From Candidatus Zhuqueibacterota bacterium (GTDB lineage Bacteria > Zhuqueibacterota > Zhuqueibacteria > Zhuqueibacterales > Zhuqueibacteraceae): a stretch of 11,149 nt of DNA. Position numbers and translations under genes: made by a program. The stretch lies in the NCBI GenBank assembly GCA_013361015.1, contig JABWAN010000086.1, positions 1 through 11,149 on the forward strand. Reading direction: 5' to 3'. The notes beneath the pieces are model-generated. The model saw only the letters and a program-made list of their open reading frames with translations, ran no database searches and was not told the origin of the DNA. Positions 1 through 6,199 of this stretch are shown piece by piece (within the stretch, counting starts at the first letter, position 1; every line of letters starts with the position of its first letter).

Positions 1-408
1 ATCGGCAGTCGCGTGAATTTAGAGCGCGCCCTGCGCCCGACCGACCGTCTCGGCGGCCATTTCGTGCAAGGTCACGTCGATGGCCTCGCGCGCATCGTGA
101 GTTTTGAGAATCAAGCTTCAGGAAAATTATTGCGCGTGGAATTGCCGCAGCCGCTTTTGCCCTATGTCGTTCCCCAAGGTTCCATCGCGCTCGAAGGCGT
201 GAGTTTGACCGTGGCCCGCATTGCAGGAAATCAAATTGGCATTGCACTGATTCCGCACACGCTTGCGAGCACCACGTTGGGCGAAGCGCGCATTGGAGAT
301 GCATTGAACGTCGAAACAGACCTGCTTGGCAAGTATATCGCAAGACAAATGCAGTTTCAGAAAGAGGAAGGTTTGACGGAAGGCAAGCTCAAGAGTTTGG
401 GCTACTGA
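1..408 (+). CDS. ribE: Riboflavin synthase (alpha chain), C-terminal part, 5' end outside window
   Basis: Riboflavin synthase dismutates two molecules of 6,7-dimethyl-8-ribityllumazine into riboflavin and a pyrimidinedione, the last step of riboflavin biosynthesis in the cytosol. The frame is open from the first base, so the gene is cut by the window edge; the GTG at 13 is an internal valine codon, not a start. The visible 135 residues cover the end of the first beta-barrel domain (VNLERAL), the GGHFVQGHVDG junction motif, the second barrel (ALEGVSLTV, then IPHTLASTTLG) and the C-terminal helix that mediates trimer formation in this family. About 70 N-terminal residues are missing compared with the usual 200-215. 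The gene ends in TGA, and ribBA follows after a 145-nt gap holding an inverted repeat. The symbol is ribE in E. coli style (ribC in some species). The family call is very secure. Confidence 0.96.
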   Translation: MGSRVNLERALRPTDRLGGHFVQGHVDGLARIVSFENQASGKLLRVELPQPLLPYVVPQGSIALEGVSLTVARIAGNQIGIALIPHTLASTTLGEARIGDALNVETDLLGKYIARQMQFQKEEGLTEGKLKSLGY

Positions 409-453
409 TCTGAAGACGATCAAAGCGAGAACGCGGAATTTTAGGAAACCGCA

Positions 454-521
454 CAGATTAAAGCGGATCTACATCGCCAAAAAGTGATCTTAAGGATTCA
501 TGCCTGTTCCGCTTTAATCTG
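454..521. repeat. 14-bp perfect inverted repeat in the ribE-ribBA gap
   Basis: The arms 454-467 (CAGATTAAAGCGGA) and 508-521 (TCCGCTTTAATCTG) are exact reverse complements separated by 40 nt. The ribBA ATG lies 32 nt after the right arm. There is no T-run, so this is not a standard terminator. The CAGATTAAAGCGGA core looks like a dispersed intergenic or MITE-like repeat, but no second copy occurs in this window. A large-loop RNA hairpin in the ribBA leader is the alternative. It lacks the conserved core of an FMN riboswitch. Confidence 0.6.
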
Positions 522-553
522 CGTTCAACGTTTTAGTGCATAACCTCTATCCT

Positions 554-1768
554 ATGATCAAATTCAACACCATCGAAGAAGCCATTGCTGACTATCGTGC
601 GGGCAAAATCTTGATCGTCGTCGATGATGACGACCGCGAGAACGAAGGCGATTTTTGCTGCGCCGCGGAGAAGGTAACGCCGCAGCATATCAATTTCATG
701 GCCAAGCACGGCCGCGGCTTGATTTGCGTGCCGATGACTGCCGGCCGCTTGAATGAACTGGATCTGCATATGATGGTTGCCGACAACACTGCGTCACTCG
801 GCACCAATTTCACGGTGTCTGTGGATGCGAAGCGCAACACCTCCACCGGTATTTCAGCGCACGACCGCGCGGAAACCATCCGCCAGTTGCTCGCGCCCGA
901 AACACGTTCGCACGATCTGGCGCGCCCCGGCCACATCTTCCCGTTGCGCGCACAAGAAGGCGGCGTGCTCACGCGTGCCGGCCACACCGAAGCCGTGGTC
1001 GATCTCGCGCGGCTTGCTGGACTCTATCCCGCGGGCGTGCTCTGTGAGATTATGGACGACGACGGTAGCATGGCGCGCGTGCCCGCATTGATGAAACTCG
1101 CACGCGAGTTCAATCTTAAAATCATCACCATTCGCGACCTCATCGAATTTCGCCGCCACAAAGAGAAACTGGTGCGCCGCGTGGCTTCCACACGTTTGCC
1201 GAGCCGCTACGGCGAGTTTATGCTGCACGTTTATGAATCCGACATCGAGGACAATCATCACATTGCGATTGTCAAAGGTGAGGTTGCCACCGGCGAGCCG
1301 ACGTTGGTACGCGTGCACTCGCAATGTCTTACCGGCGATATTCTCGGCTCCCTGCGTTGCGATTGCGGCGATCAACTCGCGCACGCGCTCACGCGCATCG
1401 AACAAGAGGGGCGCGGCGTTTTGCTTTACATGCGGCAGGAGGGGAGAGGCATCGGCCTCGCGAACAAAGTAAAAGCCTATGCGTTGCAAGATCAAGGCAA
1501 AGACACGGTGGAAGCGAACGAGGCTTTGGGCTTCAAAGCGGACTTGCGGCATTACGGCATCGGCGCGCAGATTTTGTATGATCTCGGCATTCGCAAAATT
1601 CGCTTGCTGACCAATAATCCCAAAAAGATTGTCGGCCTCGAAGGCTATGGCTTGGAAGTGGTGGAGCGCGTACCGATTGAGATCCCCGCGAACCCCGCCA
1701 ACCTTCGTTATCTCGAAACCAAGCGCGACAAGCTTGGGCATTTGATTTTGGAAGAAGTGGCCGAGTAG
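554..1768 (+). CDS. ribBA: Bifunctional 3,4-dihydroxy-2-butanone-4-phosphate synthase / GTP cyclohydrolase II
   Basis: This enzyme supplies both precursors of lumazine: DHBP from ribulose-5-phosphate (RibB half) and a diaminopyrimidinone phosphate from GTP (RibA half). From the chosen ATG it has 404 residues, normal for fused RibBA. The RibB half (about 1-200) shows DDDDRENEGD at 24-33 for metal and substrate binding, then TSTGISAHDR and RPGHIFPLRA. The RibA half (about 205-400) has zinc ligands Cys258, Cys269 and Cys271, the RQEGRGIG motif at 294-301, and LLTNNPKK near the end. Both halves therefore look catalytically intact. A GTG at 536 is in frame, but family proteins begin close to the MIKFNTIEEAI sequence, so ATG 554 is preferred; neither start has a clear Shine-Dalgarno. 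It lies between ribE and the SGNH gene, whose ATG is 3 nt beyond the ribBA stop. Confidence 0.97.
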   Translation: MIKFNTIEEAIADYRAGKILIVVDDDDRENEGDFCCAAEKVTPQHINFMAKHGRGLICVPMTAGRLNELDLHMMVADNTASLGTNFTVSVDAKRNTSTGISAHDRAETIRQLLAPETRSHDLARPGHIFPLRAQEGGVLTRAGHTEAVVDLARLAGLYPAGVLCEIMDDDGSMARVPALMKLAREFNLKIITIRDLIEFRRHKEKLVRRVASTRLPSRYGEFMLHVYESDIEDNHHIAIVKGEVATGEPTLVRVHSQCLTGDILGSLRCDCGDQLAHALTRIEQEGRGVLLYMRQEGRGIGLANKVKAYALQDQGKDTVEANEALGFKADLRHYGIGAQILYDLGIRKIRLLTNNPKKIVGLEGYGLEVVERVPIEIPANPANLRYLETKRDKLGHLILEEVAE

Positions 1769-1771
1769 ATC

Positions 1772-2794
1772 ATGTGGTCACACGATACTGCCAAGAAACC
1801 CGCGAAGCTTTATTCGTTTCGCGCGGCTTTTTTTATTGTGATACTTCTCGCCAGCGGTTTGCTTTTTGGAATGGCGGAGGGTCTCACGCGCTTGCTTTGG
1901 GGCGACCGCATCAACCTGCAGTACACGACCAGGCACCTTTTCCAAAAAGGATTTTATGCGGCGAATACCAACGGCTGGGTGCCCCATGCCACCGGCAGTT
2001 GCGCAGGCGCGCGAGTGACCATCAATGCTTTGGGATTGCGCGGTCCGGAAATCAATCTGCGTGCAAAAGAAGAAAAAATTCTGCTCTTGGGTGATTCGGT
2101 TTTGTTCGGCCCGTCAGTGGAGGAGCAAGAAACCATTGCCGAGCTTTTGCGCGCCAGCCTGCAAGCGTGCATTGTGAATGCCGCGGTGATCGGCCACAAC
2201 ACTTCCGACTATGTCGAAGTCTTGCGGTATTGGAAGCAGAAAACCGCGCTTGCACGTGCCGTGGTTTTCTTGTGTCTCAACGATGTGCAGAACGATACTT
2301 CCACCGTGCAGGACTTAACGCTGACGAAAAATCTCAACCGGCTCTTGGCGCAGTTGCGCGCGCATTCGAAATTTTATATGCTGCTTAAAAACACGGTTTC
2401 AGATCGCAGCCAAGTTTACTTTTCACACGACCAACAGTTTTATCAACCGCACGATGCGCGTTTTCAACAAGCCATAAAAGACTTGGCCGTCATGCAAGCC
2501 CTGTGCAGTGAGATGAATGTGCGTTTCGACGTCGTGCTTTTACCATACGAGTATCAACTTCGAAATTCCACACAGCCCGGCGTTTGGTCACCGCAGGAGT
2601 TGCTGCAAGAGCAGGTTCGCGCGCTGAAAATAAATTGCCTTGCAATTGATTTCAGCAGTTTCTATGGTAGCCGTTCGAAAGAACTGTATCTCTATGCGGA
2701 TGGCATTCATCTTTCCAAGCTGGGCCATCAACTCGTTGCGGAGCAAGTAAGTCGGTATCTTGGGCCGGTTGGCTATAGCACGAAAATCTTTTAA
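1772..2794 (+). CDS. Membrane-anchored SGNH/GDSL-fold hydrolase-like protein
   Basis: This 340-residue protein has one hydrophobic N-terminal segment (about 18-36) after a basic start, suggesting a signal anchor with the rest in the periplasm. The remainder fits the SGNH hydrolase fold, a family of esterases, lipases and carbohydrate O-deacetylases or acetyltransferase-like enzymes. Visible blocks are GDS at 107-109 (nucleophile Ser109), Gly141 in VIGHN, Asn170 in CLND, and DGIHLSKLGH with Asp310 and His313 as the other triad members. All four SGNH blocks are present, so it is probably active, but the substrate cannot be read from the sequence. Its ATG lies 3 nt after the ribBA stop, with only a weak purine-rich stretch upstream, which suggests translational coupling. 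There is no terminator before ribH. SGNH proteins are not part of the known riboflavin pathway, so its place here is unexplained. Confidence 0.85.
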   Translation: MWSHDTAKKPAKLYSFRAAFFIVILLASGLLFGMAEGLTRLLWGDRINLQYTTRHLFQKGFYAANTNGWVPHATGSCAGARVTINALGLRGPEINLRAKEEKILLLGDSVLFGPSVEEQETIAELLRASLQACIVNAAVIGHNTSDYVEVLRYWKQKTALARAVVFLCLNDVQNDTSTVQDLTLTKNLNRLLAQLRAHSKFYMLLKNTVSDRSQVYFSHDQQFYQPHDARFQQAIKDLAVMQALCSEMNVRFDVVLLPYEYQLRNSTQPGVWSPQELLQEQVRALKINCLAIDFSSFYGSRSKELYLYADGIHLSKLGHQLVAEQVSRYLGPVGYSTKIF

Positions 2795-2867
2795 GGGCGG
2801 ATGCAGGTCAGGGCTTGCCCGTCACACGGCAGCTTCCTGAGTTTTCATCATCTGCTTGAAGTGCAAT

Positions 2868-2884
2868 CTTCGGCTCTGCCGAAG
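2868..2884. other. Small perfect hairpin upstream of ribH
   Basis: CTTCGGC at 2868-2874 and GCCGAAG at 2878-2884 form a 7-bp stem with a 3-nt loop, 36 nt before the ribH ATG. No T-run follows, so it is unlikely to be an efficient terminator. It may be an RNA processing or stability element between the SGNH gene and ribH, or may have no function. The rest of the 126-nt gap (2795-2920) shows nothing else I can support, and the ribH start has no strong Shine-Dalgarno. Confidence 0.45.
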
Positions 2885-2920
2885 TCGGAAAACTTTGACA
2901 CTCATAAAGAATAGAACCCC

Positions 2921-3385
2921 ATGCCCACGTTCGAAGGTCAACTCAACGCGCAGAACAAAAAGTTTGCACTCATCGTGAGCCGCTTCAATAGCTTTATTTG
3001 CGAGCAGCTTTTGCAAGGCGCACGTGACGGCCTATTGCGCCACGGCGCGCACGAAGACGATCTCAGCGTCTATCGTGTGCCCGGCGCTTATGAAATTCCT
3101 CTTGTCGCCGCGAAGCTTGCAGCCTCGGAAAAGTTTGACGCCGTCATTTGCCTGGGCGTGCTCATTCGCGGGGCCACGCCGCATTTCGATCACATCGCCG
3201 GTTTCGTTTCGAAAGCTATTGGTGAGATCGGTTTGAAAACCGGCGTGCCGGTGATTTTCGGCGTGCTCACCGCGGACACCATCGAACAAGCCATCGAGCG
3301 CGCGGGCACGAAAGCCGGCAACAAGGGCTGGGATGCCGCACTCGCCGCAATTGAAATGGCGAATTTGCTGCCGCAGATCACGTGA
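2921..3385 (+). CDS. ribH: 6,7-dimethyl-8-ribityllumazine synthase
   Basis: Lumazine synthase condenses 5-amino-6-ribitylamino-uracil with DHBP to give lumazine, the substrate of riboflavin synthase. In this family it assembles as pentamers or 60-mer icosahedral capsids. The 154-residue length is normal. Key residues fall at the same numbers as in the Bacillus subtilis enzyme: Phe22 in VSRFN (stacks on the pyrimidine), His88 in GATPHFDH (acid-base), Arg127 in ERAGTKAG and Lys135 in NKGWDAA (phosphate and subunit contacts). The PGAYEIP motif is also intact. The ATG at 2921 fits family N-termini; only a weak AAAGAA-like stretch precedes it. It is the last gene of the riboflavin operon, followed 15 nt later by a hairpin terminator. 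RibBA upstream provides its substrate. Confidence 0.97.
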   Translation: MPTFEGQLNAQNKKFALIVSRFNSFICEQLLQGARDGLLRHGAHEDDLSVYRVPGAYEIPLVAAKLAASEKFDAVICLGVLIRGATPHFDHIAGFVSKAIGEIGLKTGVPVIFGVLTADTIEQAIERAGTKAGNKGWDAALAAIEMANLLPQIT

Positions 3386-3399
3386 CCCCAAAAAGCGAC

Positions 3400-3460
3400 A
3401 AGCAAAACGATTGCAGCAAAACTATTTTAATTCGTTTTGACGGAAATCGTTTTGCTTTTT
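3400..3460 (+). terminator. Nested hairpin terminator closing the riboflavin operon
   Basis: The outer stem pairs AAGCAAAACGATT (3400-3412) with AATCGTTTTGCTT (3445-3457), 13 perfect base pairs ending in a five-T run at 3456-3460. Inside it, CAAAAC (3417-3422) pairs with GTTTTG (3434-3439). The stem is A/T-rich and the outer loop is long, so strength is uncertain. The position just after ribH and before a separately starting gene supports a terminator. The left arm can also pair with the inner right arm (3403-3410 with 3432-3439), an alternative fold. Confidence 0.75.
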
Positions 3461-3510
3461 AAAATTTGAATCCCTCTTATCAATCACACGGAAAAGCTTT
3501 TGCTTTTATT

Positions 3511-5814
3511 ATGAAGAAAAACCTGCTTTCGTTTGCTGCCGTTTTGCTATCTGCCGCTTCTGTCGCCGCGCAATCCGTCCCCGGCCTCGATATCTCCACG
3601 CAGTTATGGGAATCCTTCACCAACTTGCGCACGGTACGTTCGCTCAAGAGCAACGCACAAGGCGTGTGGGCGGCGACCGGCGGCGGCGTTTTGTTTTGGG
3701 ATCAAACAGTGCAGAGCTTTAAAGCCTATAAGAATACGGACGGCTTGAGTCAAAACGATGTACGCGTGCTGGGCTTTGATCAACGCGGCCGCGTGTGGAT
3801 CGGATTTTCCAACGGCGCAATTGAGGTGTTCGATCCCAGCCGGAACACGTTTCGCACGATCAACGAATTCAAAGACAACGGCGTTGCGGTTTTGGATTTC
3901 TTCGCAGTGGGCGACTCGATGTATCTTTCCACGAGTGTGGGCGTAAGCCTGTACCTCGTCAATCGCGAGGAAGTGAAAGAGACGTATCGCAATTTGGGCG
4001 GCGTGATTCAAAGCGACACCGTCCGCAGTATTTTGGTCGACGGCCGCGATTTATGGGCGGCGACCAATAGCGGTGTTGCGAAGACTTCTTTGACGCTTCC
4101 CAACTTGCAGGCGCCGGAGAGTTGGACGATCTATTCCACGGCCAGTGGGCTGCCCTCGAATCGTGTGCTGGGCTTTGCCAAATTTCAGGGCCGCATCGTG
4201 GCCGTGTGCCCAAACGGTCTCGCGCAATTCGAAAACAACACCTGGCAAAGCCTTTCCGGCAGTCTTGCGGGCTACACTTTTAAGCAAGCGCAGCGCGGCA
4301 CTGCGAACGGGCAGGAAGCATTGTATATTGCCACCGCGGGCGGAATCTATTTCGGCACGACGCCGGGCGTGTGGCAGCGTATTGGCGAAGACCTTGCGCA
4401 GATTTCGGGAGTGACCATCGACGCGCGCAATGTGGTATGGGCTGGCACTTCGAACAAAGGTTTGTTCGAGTATGACTCCGCCGCCGAAAATTGGACCGAA
4501 CGCGAGCCGGAGGGTCCGGCCGCCAACACCGTTACTTCAATCGAAGTGGATGACAACGGCTATGTGTGGTGTACTTCGGGCTTGGGAGATAAAGAGGTCG
4601 CGTTCATGGTTTATGACGGCCAGCGCTGGTACAACTTCGGCCCGCAAGACAGCCCGTTCATTCACGACGATTGTCGCGACGTTGCGATTCTCCAAAACGG
4701 CGAACGCTGGATTGCGACGTTTGGCAAGGGCATTACGGTCGTCAAAGGCGAACTGGGCAATTTCCAATTCGAGCGTTTGGATCAAACCAACAGCGGCTTG
4801 GTGGGCATAGCCGGTGATCCTCGTTTCGTGCCGGTTACGGAAATCAAGCAGGATGCCGCGGGTAATGTTTGGGTTTGCAACTACTCTGCTAGCAACGGTA
4901 ATGCTTTGTTGGTTTATTCCACGCAAGGCACATGGCGCGGTTTCTCTTCAAGCTTTTTGCAAATCAGCACCAATTTGGAAGCGTTGGAAATTGAAAGATC
5001 GGAGACCACGGATCGCATTTGGGTGGGAACGAACATCGAGCCCGGCGGCAGTCCGGGCGTGAGCGTACTCGATTATGGCGGCACCGCCGACAATCCGAGT
5101 GATGACAAGCATGCCGGCACGTTGAAAGCGGAGGACGGCTTGCGGAGCGTGGATATACGCGCGATCGCGCAAGACCGCGACGGTGAGATCTGGATCGGCA
5201 CCGCGGAGAGTTTATACTTTCTATTTTCCGGCGTGGCGCGCGAGCGCATTTGTACGAACATTGGAGGCACTTTGAGCTGCCTCATCAACGAGAATGTGCA
5301 AACCGTGAAGGTCGATCCCGCGAACAACAAATGGATCGGCACGAGCGCGGGCATTTCGGTGCTCTCCGGTTTGGATAATATCACGTTCTCCGACATTACC
5401 GTGGGCAATAGCGCACTCGTGGCCAATTCGATCACCGACATTGCATTCAATCGCAAAAACGGCGACGTATGGATCGCAACGACGAACGGCATCTCGCGCT
5501 TGCGCACTTCATTCACGGAACCGAAGAGCGATTTGAGCGCGCTCGACGGTTATCCCAATCCGTTTGTGATCGGCGCAGAGGGAGCGCGTTTCGTCATCAA
5601 CAATCTCGCCGCAAACAGCGCGGTTAAAATTTACAGCATCGACGGCCGCTTGATGCGTTCCTTCGCGCGCGAGGAGGTCCCGGGCGCGCAGGTGGTGTGG
5701 GACGGCAAGGACGACAACAGAGAATATGTGCCGAGCGGCGTGTATCTGTTTGTCGCTTTCATTGAAGAAACCGGCACGAGTGCGGTTGGCAAGGTTGCAG
5801 TGGTGCGGCGCTAG
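3511..5814 (+). CDS. Secreted double beta-propeller protein with C-terminal sorting domain, PorZ-like
   Basis: This 767-residue exported protein starts with a typical signal peptide (MKKNLL, hydrophobic core, likely cleavage after SVAA near residue 20). I count 14 blade motifs of the two-component-regulator propeller type, such as VWAATGGG (from 52), VWIGFSNG (95), VWAGTSNKG (309), VWCTSG (352) and VWIATTNG (653). That equals two seven-bladed propellers at about 30-345 and 350-670. The C-terminal domain (about 676-767) has YPNPF at 681-685, then KIYSIDGR, WDGKDDN and SGVYLF, as in type IX secretion (Por) or FlgD-like sorting domains. Length and layout match PorZ, a cell-surface type IX system component that handles anionic lipopolysaccharide; a generic propeller protein is the alternative. 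The ATG at 3511 opens the signal peptide, so the TTG at 3466 is unlikely. No Shine-Dalgarno is visible and no other type IX gene is nearby. Confidence 0.78.
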   Translation: MKKNLLSFAAVLLSAASVAAQSVPGLDISTQLWESFTNLRTVRSLKSNAQGVWAATGGGVLFWDQTVQSFKAYKNTDGLSQNDVRVLGFDQRGRVWIGFSNGAIEVFDPSRNTFRTINEFKDNGVAVLDFFAVGDSMYLSTSVGVSLYLVNREEVKETYRNLGGVIQSDTVRSILVDGRDLWAATNSGVAKTSLTLPNLQAPESWTIYSTASGLPSNRVLGFAKFQGRIVAVCPNGLAQFENNTWQSLSGSLAGYTFKQAQRGTANGQEALYIATAGGIYFGTTPGVWQRIGEDLAQISGVTIDARNVVWAGTSNKGLFEYDSAAENWTEREPEGPAANTVTSIEVDDNGYVWCTSGLGDKEVAFMVYDGQRWYNFGPQDSPFIHDDCRDVAILQNGERWIATFGKGITVVKGELGNFQFERLDQTNSGLVGIAGDPRFVPVTEIKQDAAGNVWVCNYSASNGNALLVYSTQGTWRGFSSSFLQISTNLEALEIERSETTDRIWVGTNIEPGGSPGVSVLDYGGTADNPSDDKHAGTLKAEDGLRSVDIRAIAQDRDGEIWIGTAESLYFLFSGVARERICTNIGGTLSCLINENVQTVKVDPANNKWIGTSAGISVLSGLDNITFSDITVGNSALVANSITDIAFNRKNGDVWIATTNGISRLRTSFTEPKSDLSALDGYPNPFVIGAEGARFVINNLAANSAVKIYSIDGRLMRSFAREEVPGAQVVWDGKDDNREYVPSGVYLFVAFIEETGTSAVGKVAVVRR

Positions 5815-6199
5815 CTTGCAACGGAGGTCATCACGAGGTGATAGTGTTTGATCTTGTTCATAATCTATGAGCTGCTGTGAGGAGGAGTTACGAATCCGTA
5901 TGTTTCAAGGGGCCGTTGTCTCAGCGCTGGACAGTTCGTCCGCGCTGAAATCGTGTTGCGTGTTGGATACCCAACTCTTCTGTATGCTCTCACCTTGGGC
6001 TTCGGCGGCTTCCGCTGCTCTACAAGCCAATAAATTCAACTCGAAAATTTCAATGTCGTGTTTCGGAAAGCTCGACACACTGTTGAAACGAGCTTGCAAT
6101 CGTATCGTTGCTCACTAGAAGAAAGGCATGGCCTTTGCGCACTCTTGTGTTTGTTCTGTAAACACGGAGCGCAAAGTCCGTCTTGCGGAGACGGCCTAG
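5815..6199. other. 385-nt gene-free interval rich in stem-loops
   Basis: No convincing protein gene lies here. The + frame 5867-6118 (83 codons, seven Cys, no Shine-Dalgarno) and the TTG-started - frame 5905-6099 match no family I know. What stands out is inverted symmetry. ATCAC/GTGAT pairs at 5830-5842. TCAGCGC-T-GGAC pairs with GTCCGCGCTGA at 5921-5948, an 11-bp stem with one bulged T. GTTGG/CCAAC pairs at 5962-5975. A compound stem spans 5995-6030 with an inner CGGCGG/CCGCTG hairpin. AAGCTCG/CGAGCTT pairs at 6068-6095, and two more hairpins lie at 6133-6194. None has a terminator T-run. It could be a structured RNA, a cluster of intergenic repeats, or the recN leader. Confidence 0.5.
6133..6194 (+). 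promoter_or_regulatory. Two consecutive hairpins in the recN leader, the second overlapping the probable RBS
   Basis: CTTTGCGC (6133-6140) pairs with GCGCAAAG (6169-6176), enclosing GTGTTT (6147-6152) paired with AAACAC (6160-6165). Immediately after, CCGTCT (6178-6183) pairs with AGACGG (6189-6194) around a TGCGG loop. The best Shine-Dalgarno for recN, GGAG at 6187-6190, lies half in this loop and half in the 3' stem, 9 nt before the ATG. The pairing is read directly from the sequence; control of recN translation is inference. No LexA-type box was recognised. Confidence 0.5.

Noticed and set aside
13..408. Complete ribE starting at GTG 13
   Set aside because: The frame is open to base 1 and the upstream codons continue the riboflavin synthase sequence, so the gene is truncated by the window rather than starting here.
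409..553. Possible FMN riboswitch before ribBA
   Set aside because: The conserved RFN core with its GGGG-type 5' block and multi-stem junction is absent; only a simple inverted repeat is present.
854..1741. - strand open frame of 295 codons over ribBA
   Set aside because: It is antisense to ribBA, both halves of which show intact family motifs on the + strand.
2895..2923. Promoter starting with TTGACA before ribH
   Set aside because: The expected -10 position would fall on the ribH start codon, with no TATAAT-like sequence there.
5905..6099. 64-codon - strand frame in the same interval
   Set aside because: TTG start, no Shine-Dalgarno, no recognisable family.
5867..6118. 83-codon + strand frame in the 5815-6199 interval
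   Set aside because: Seven Cys without a motif pattern, no ribosome-binding site, no family resemblance, and it overlaps several stem-loops; more likely non-coding.
6140..6175. Possible LexA/SOS box upstream of recN (CTGTAAACACGG region)
   Set aside because: It fits neither the CTGT-N8-ACAG nor the GAAC-N4-GTTC pattern; the AAACAC is better explained as part of a hairpin.
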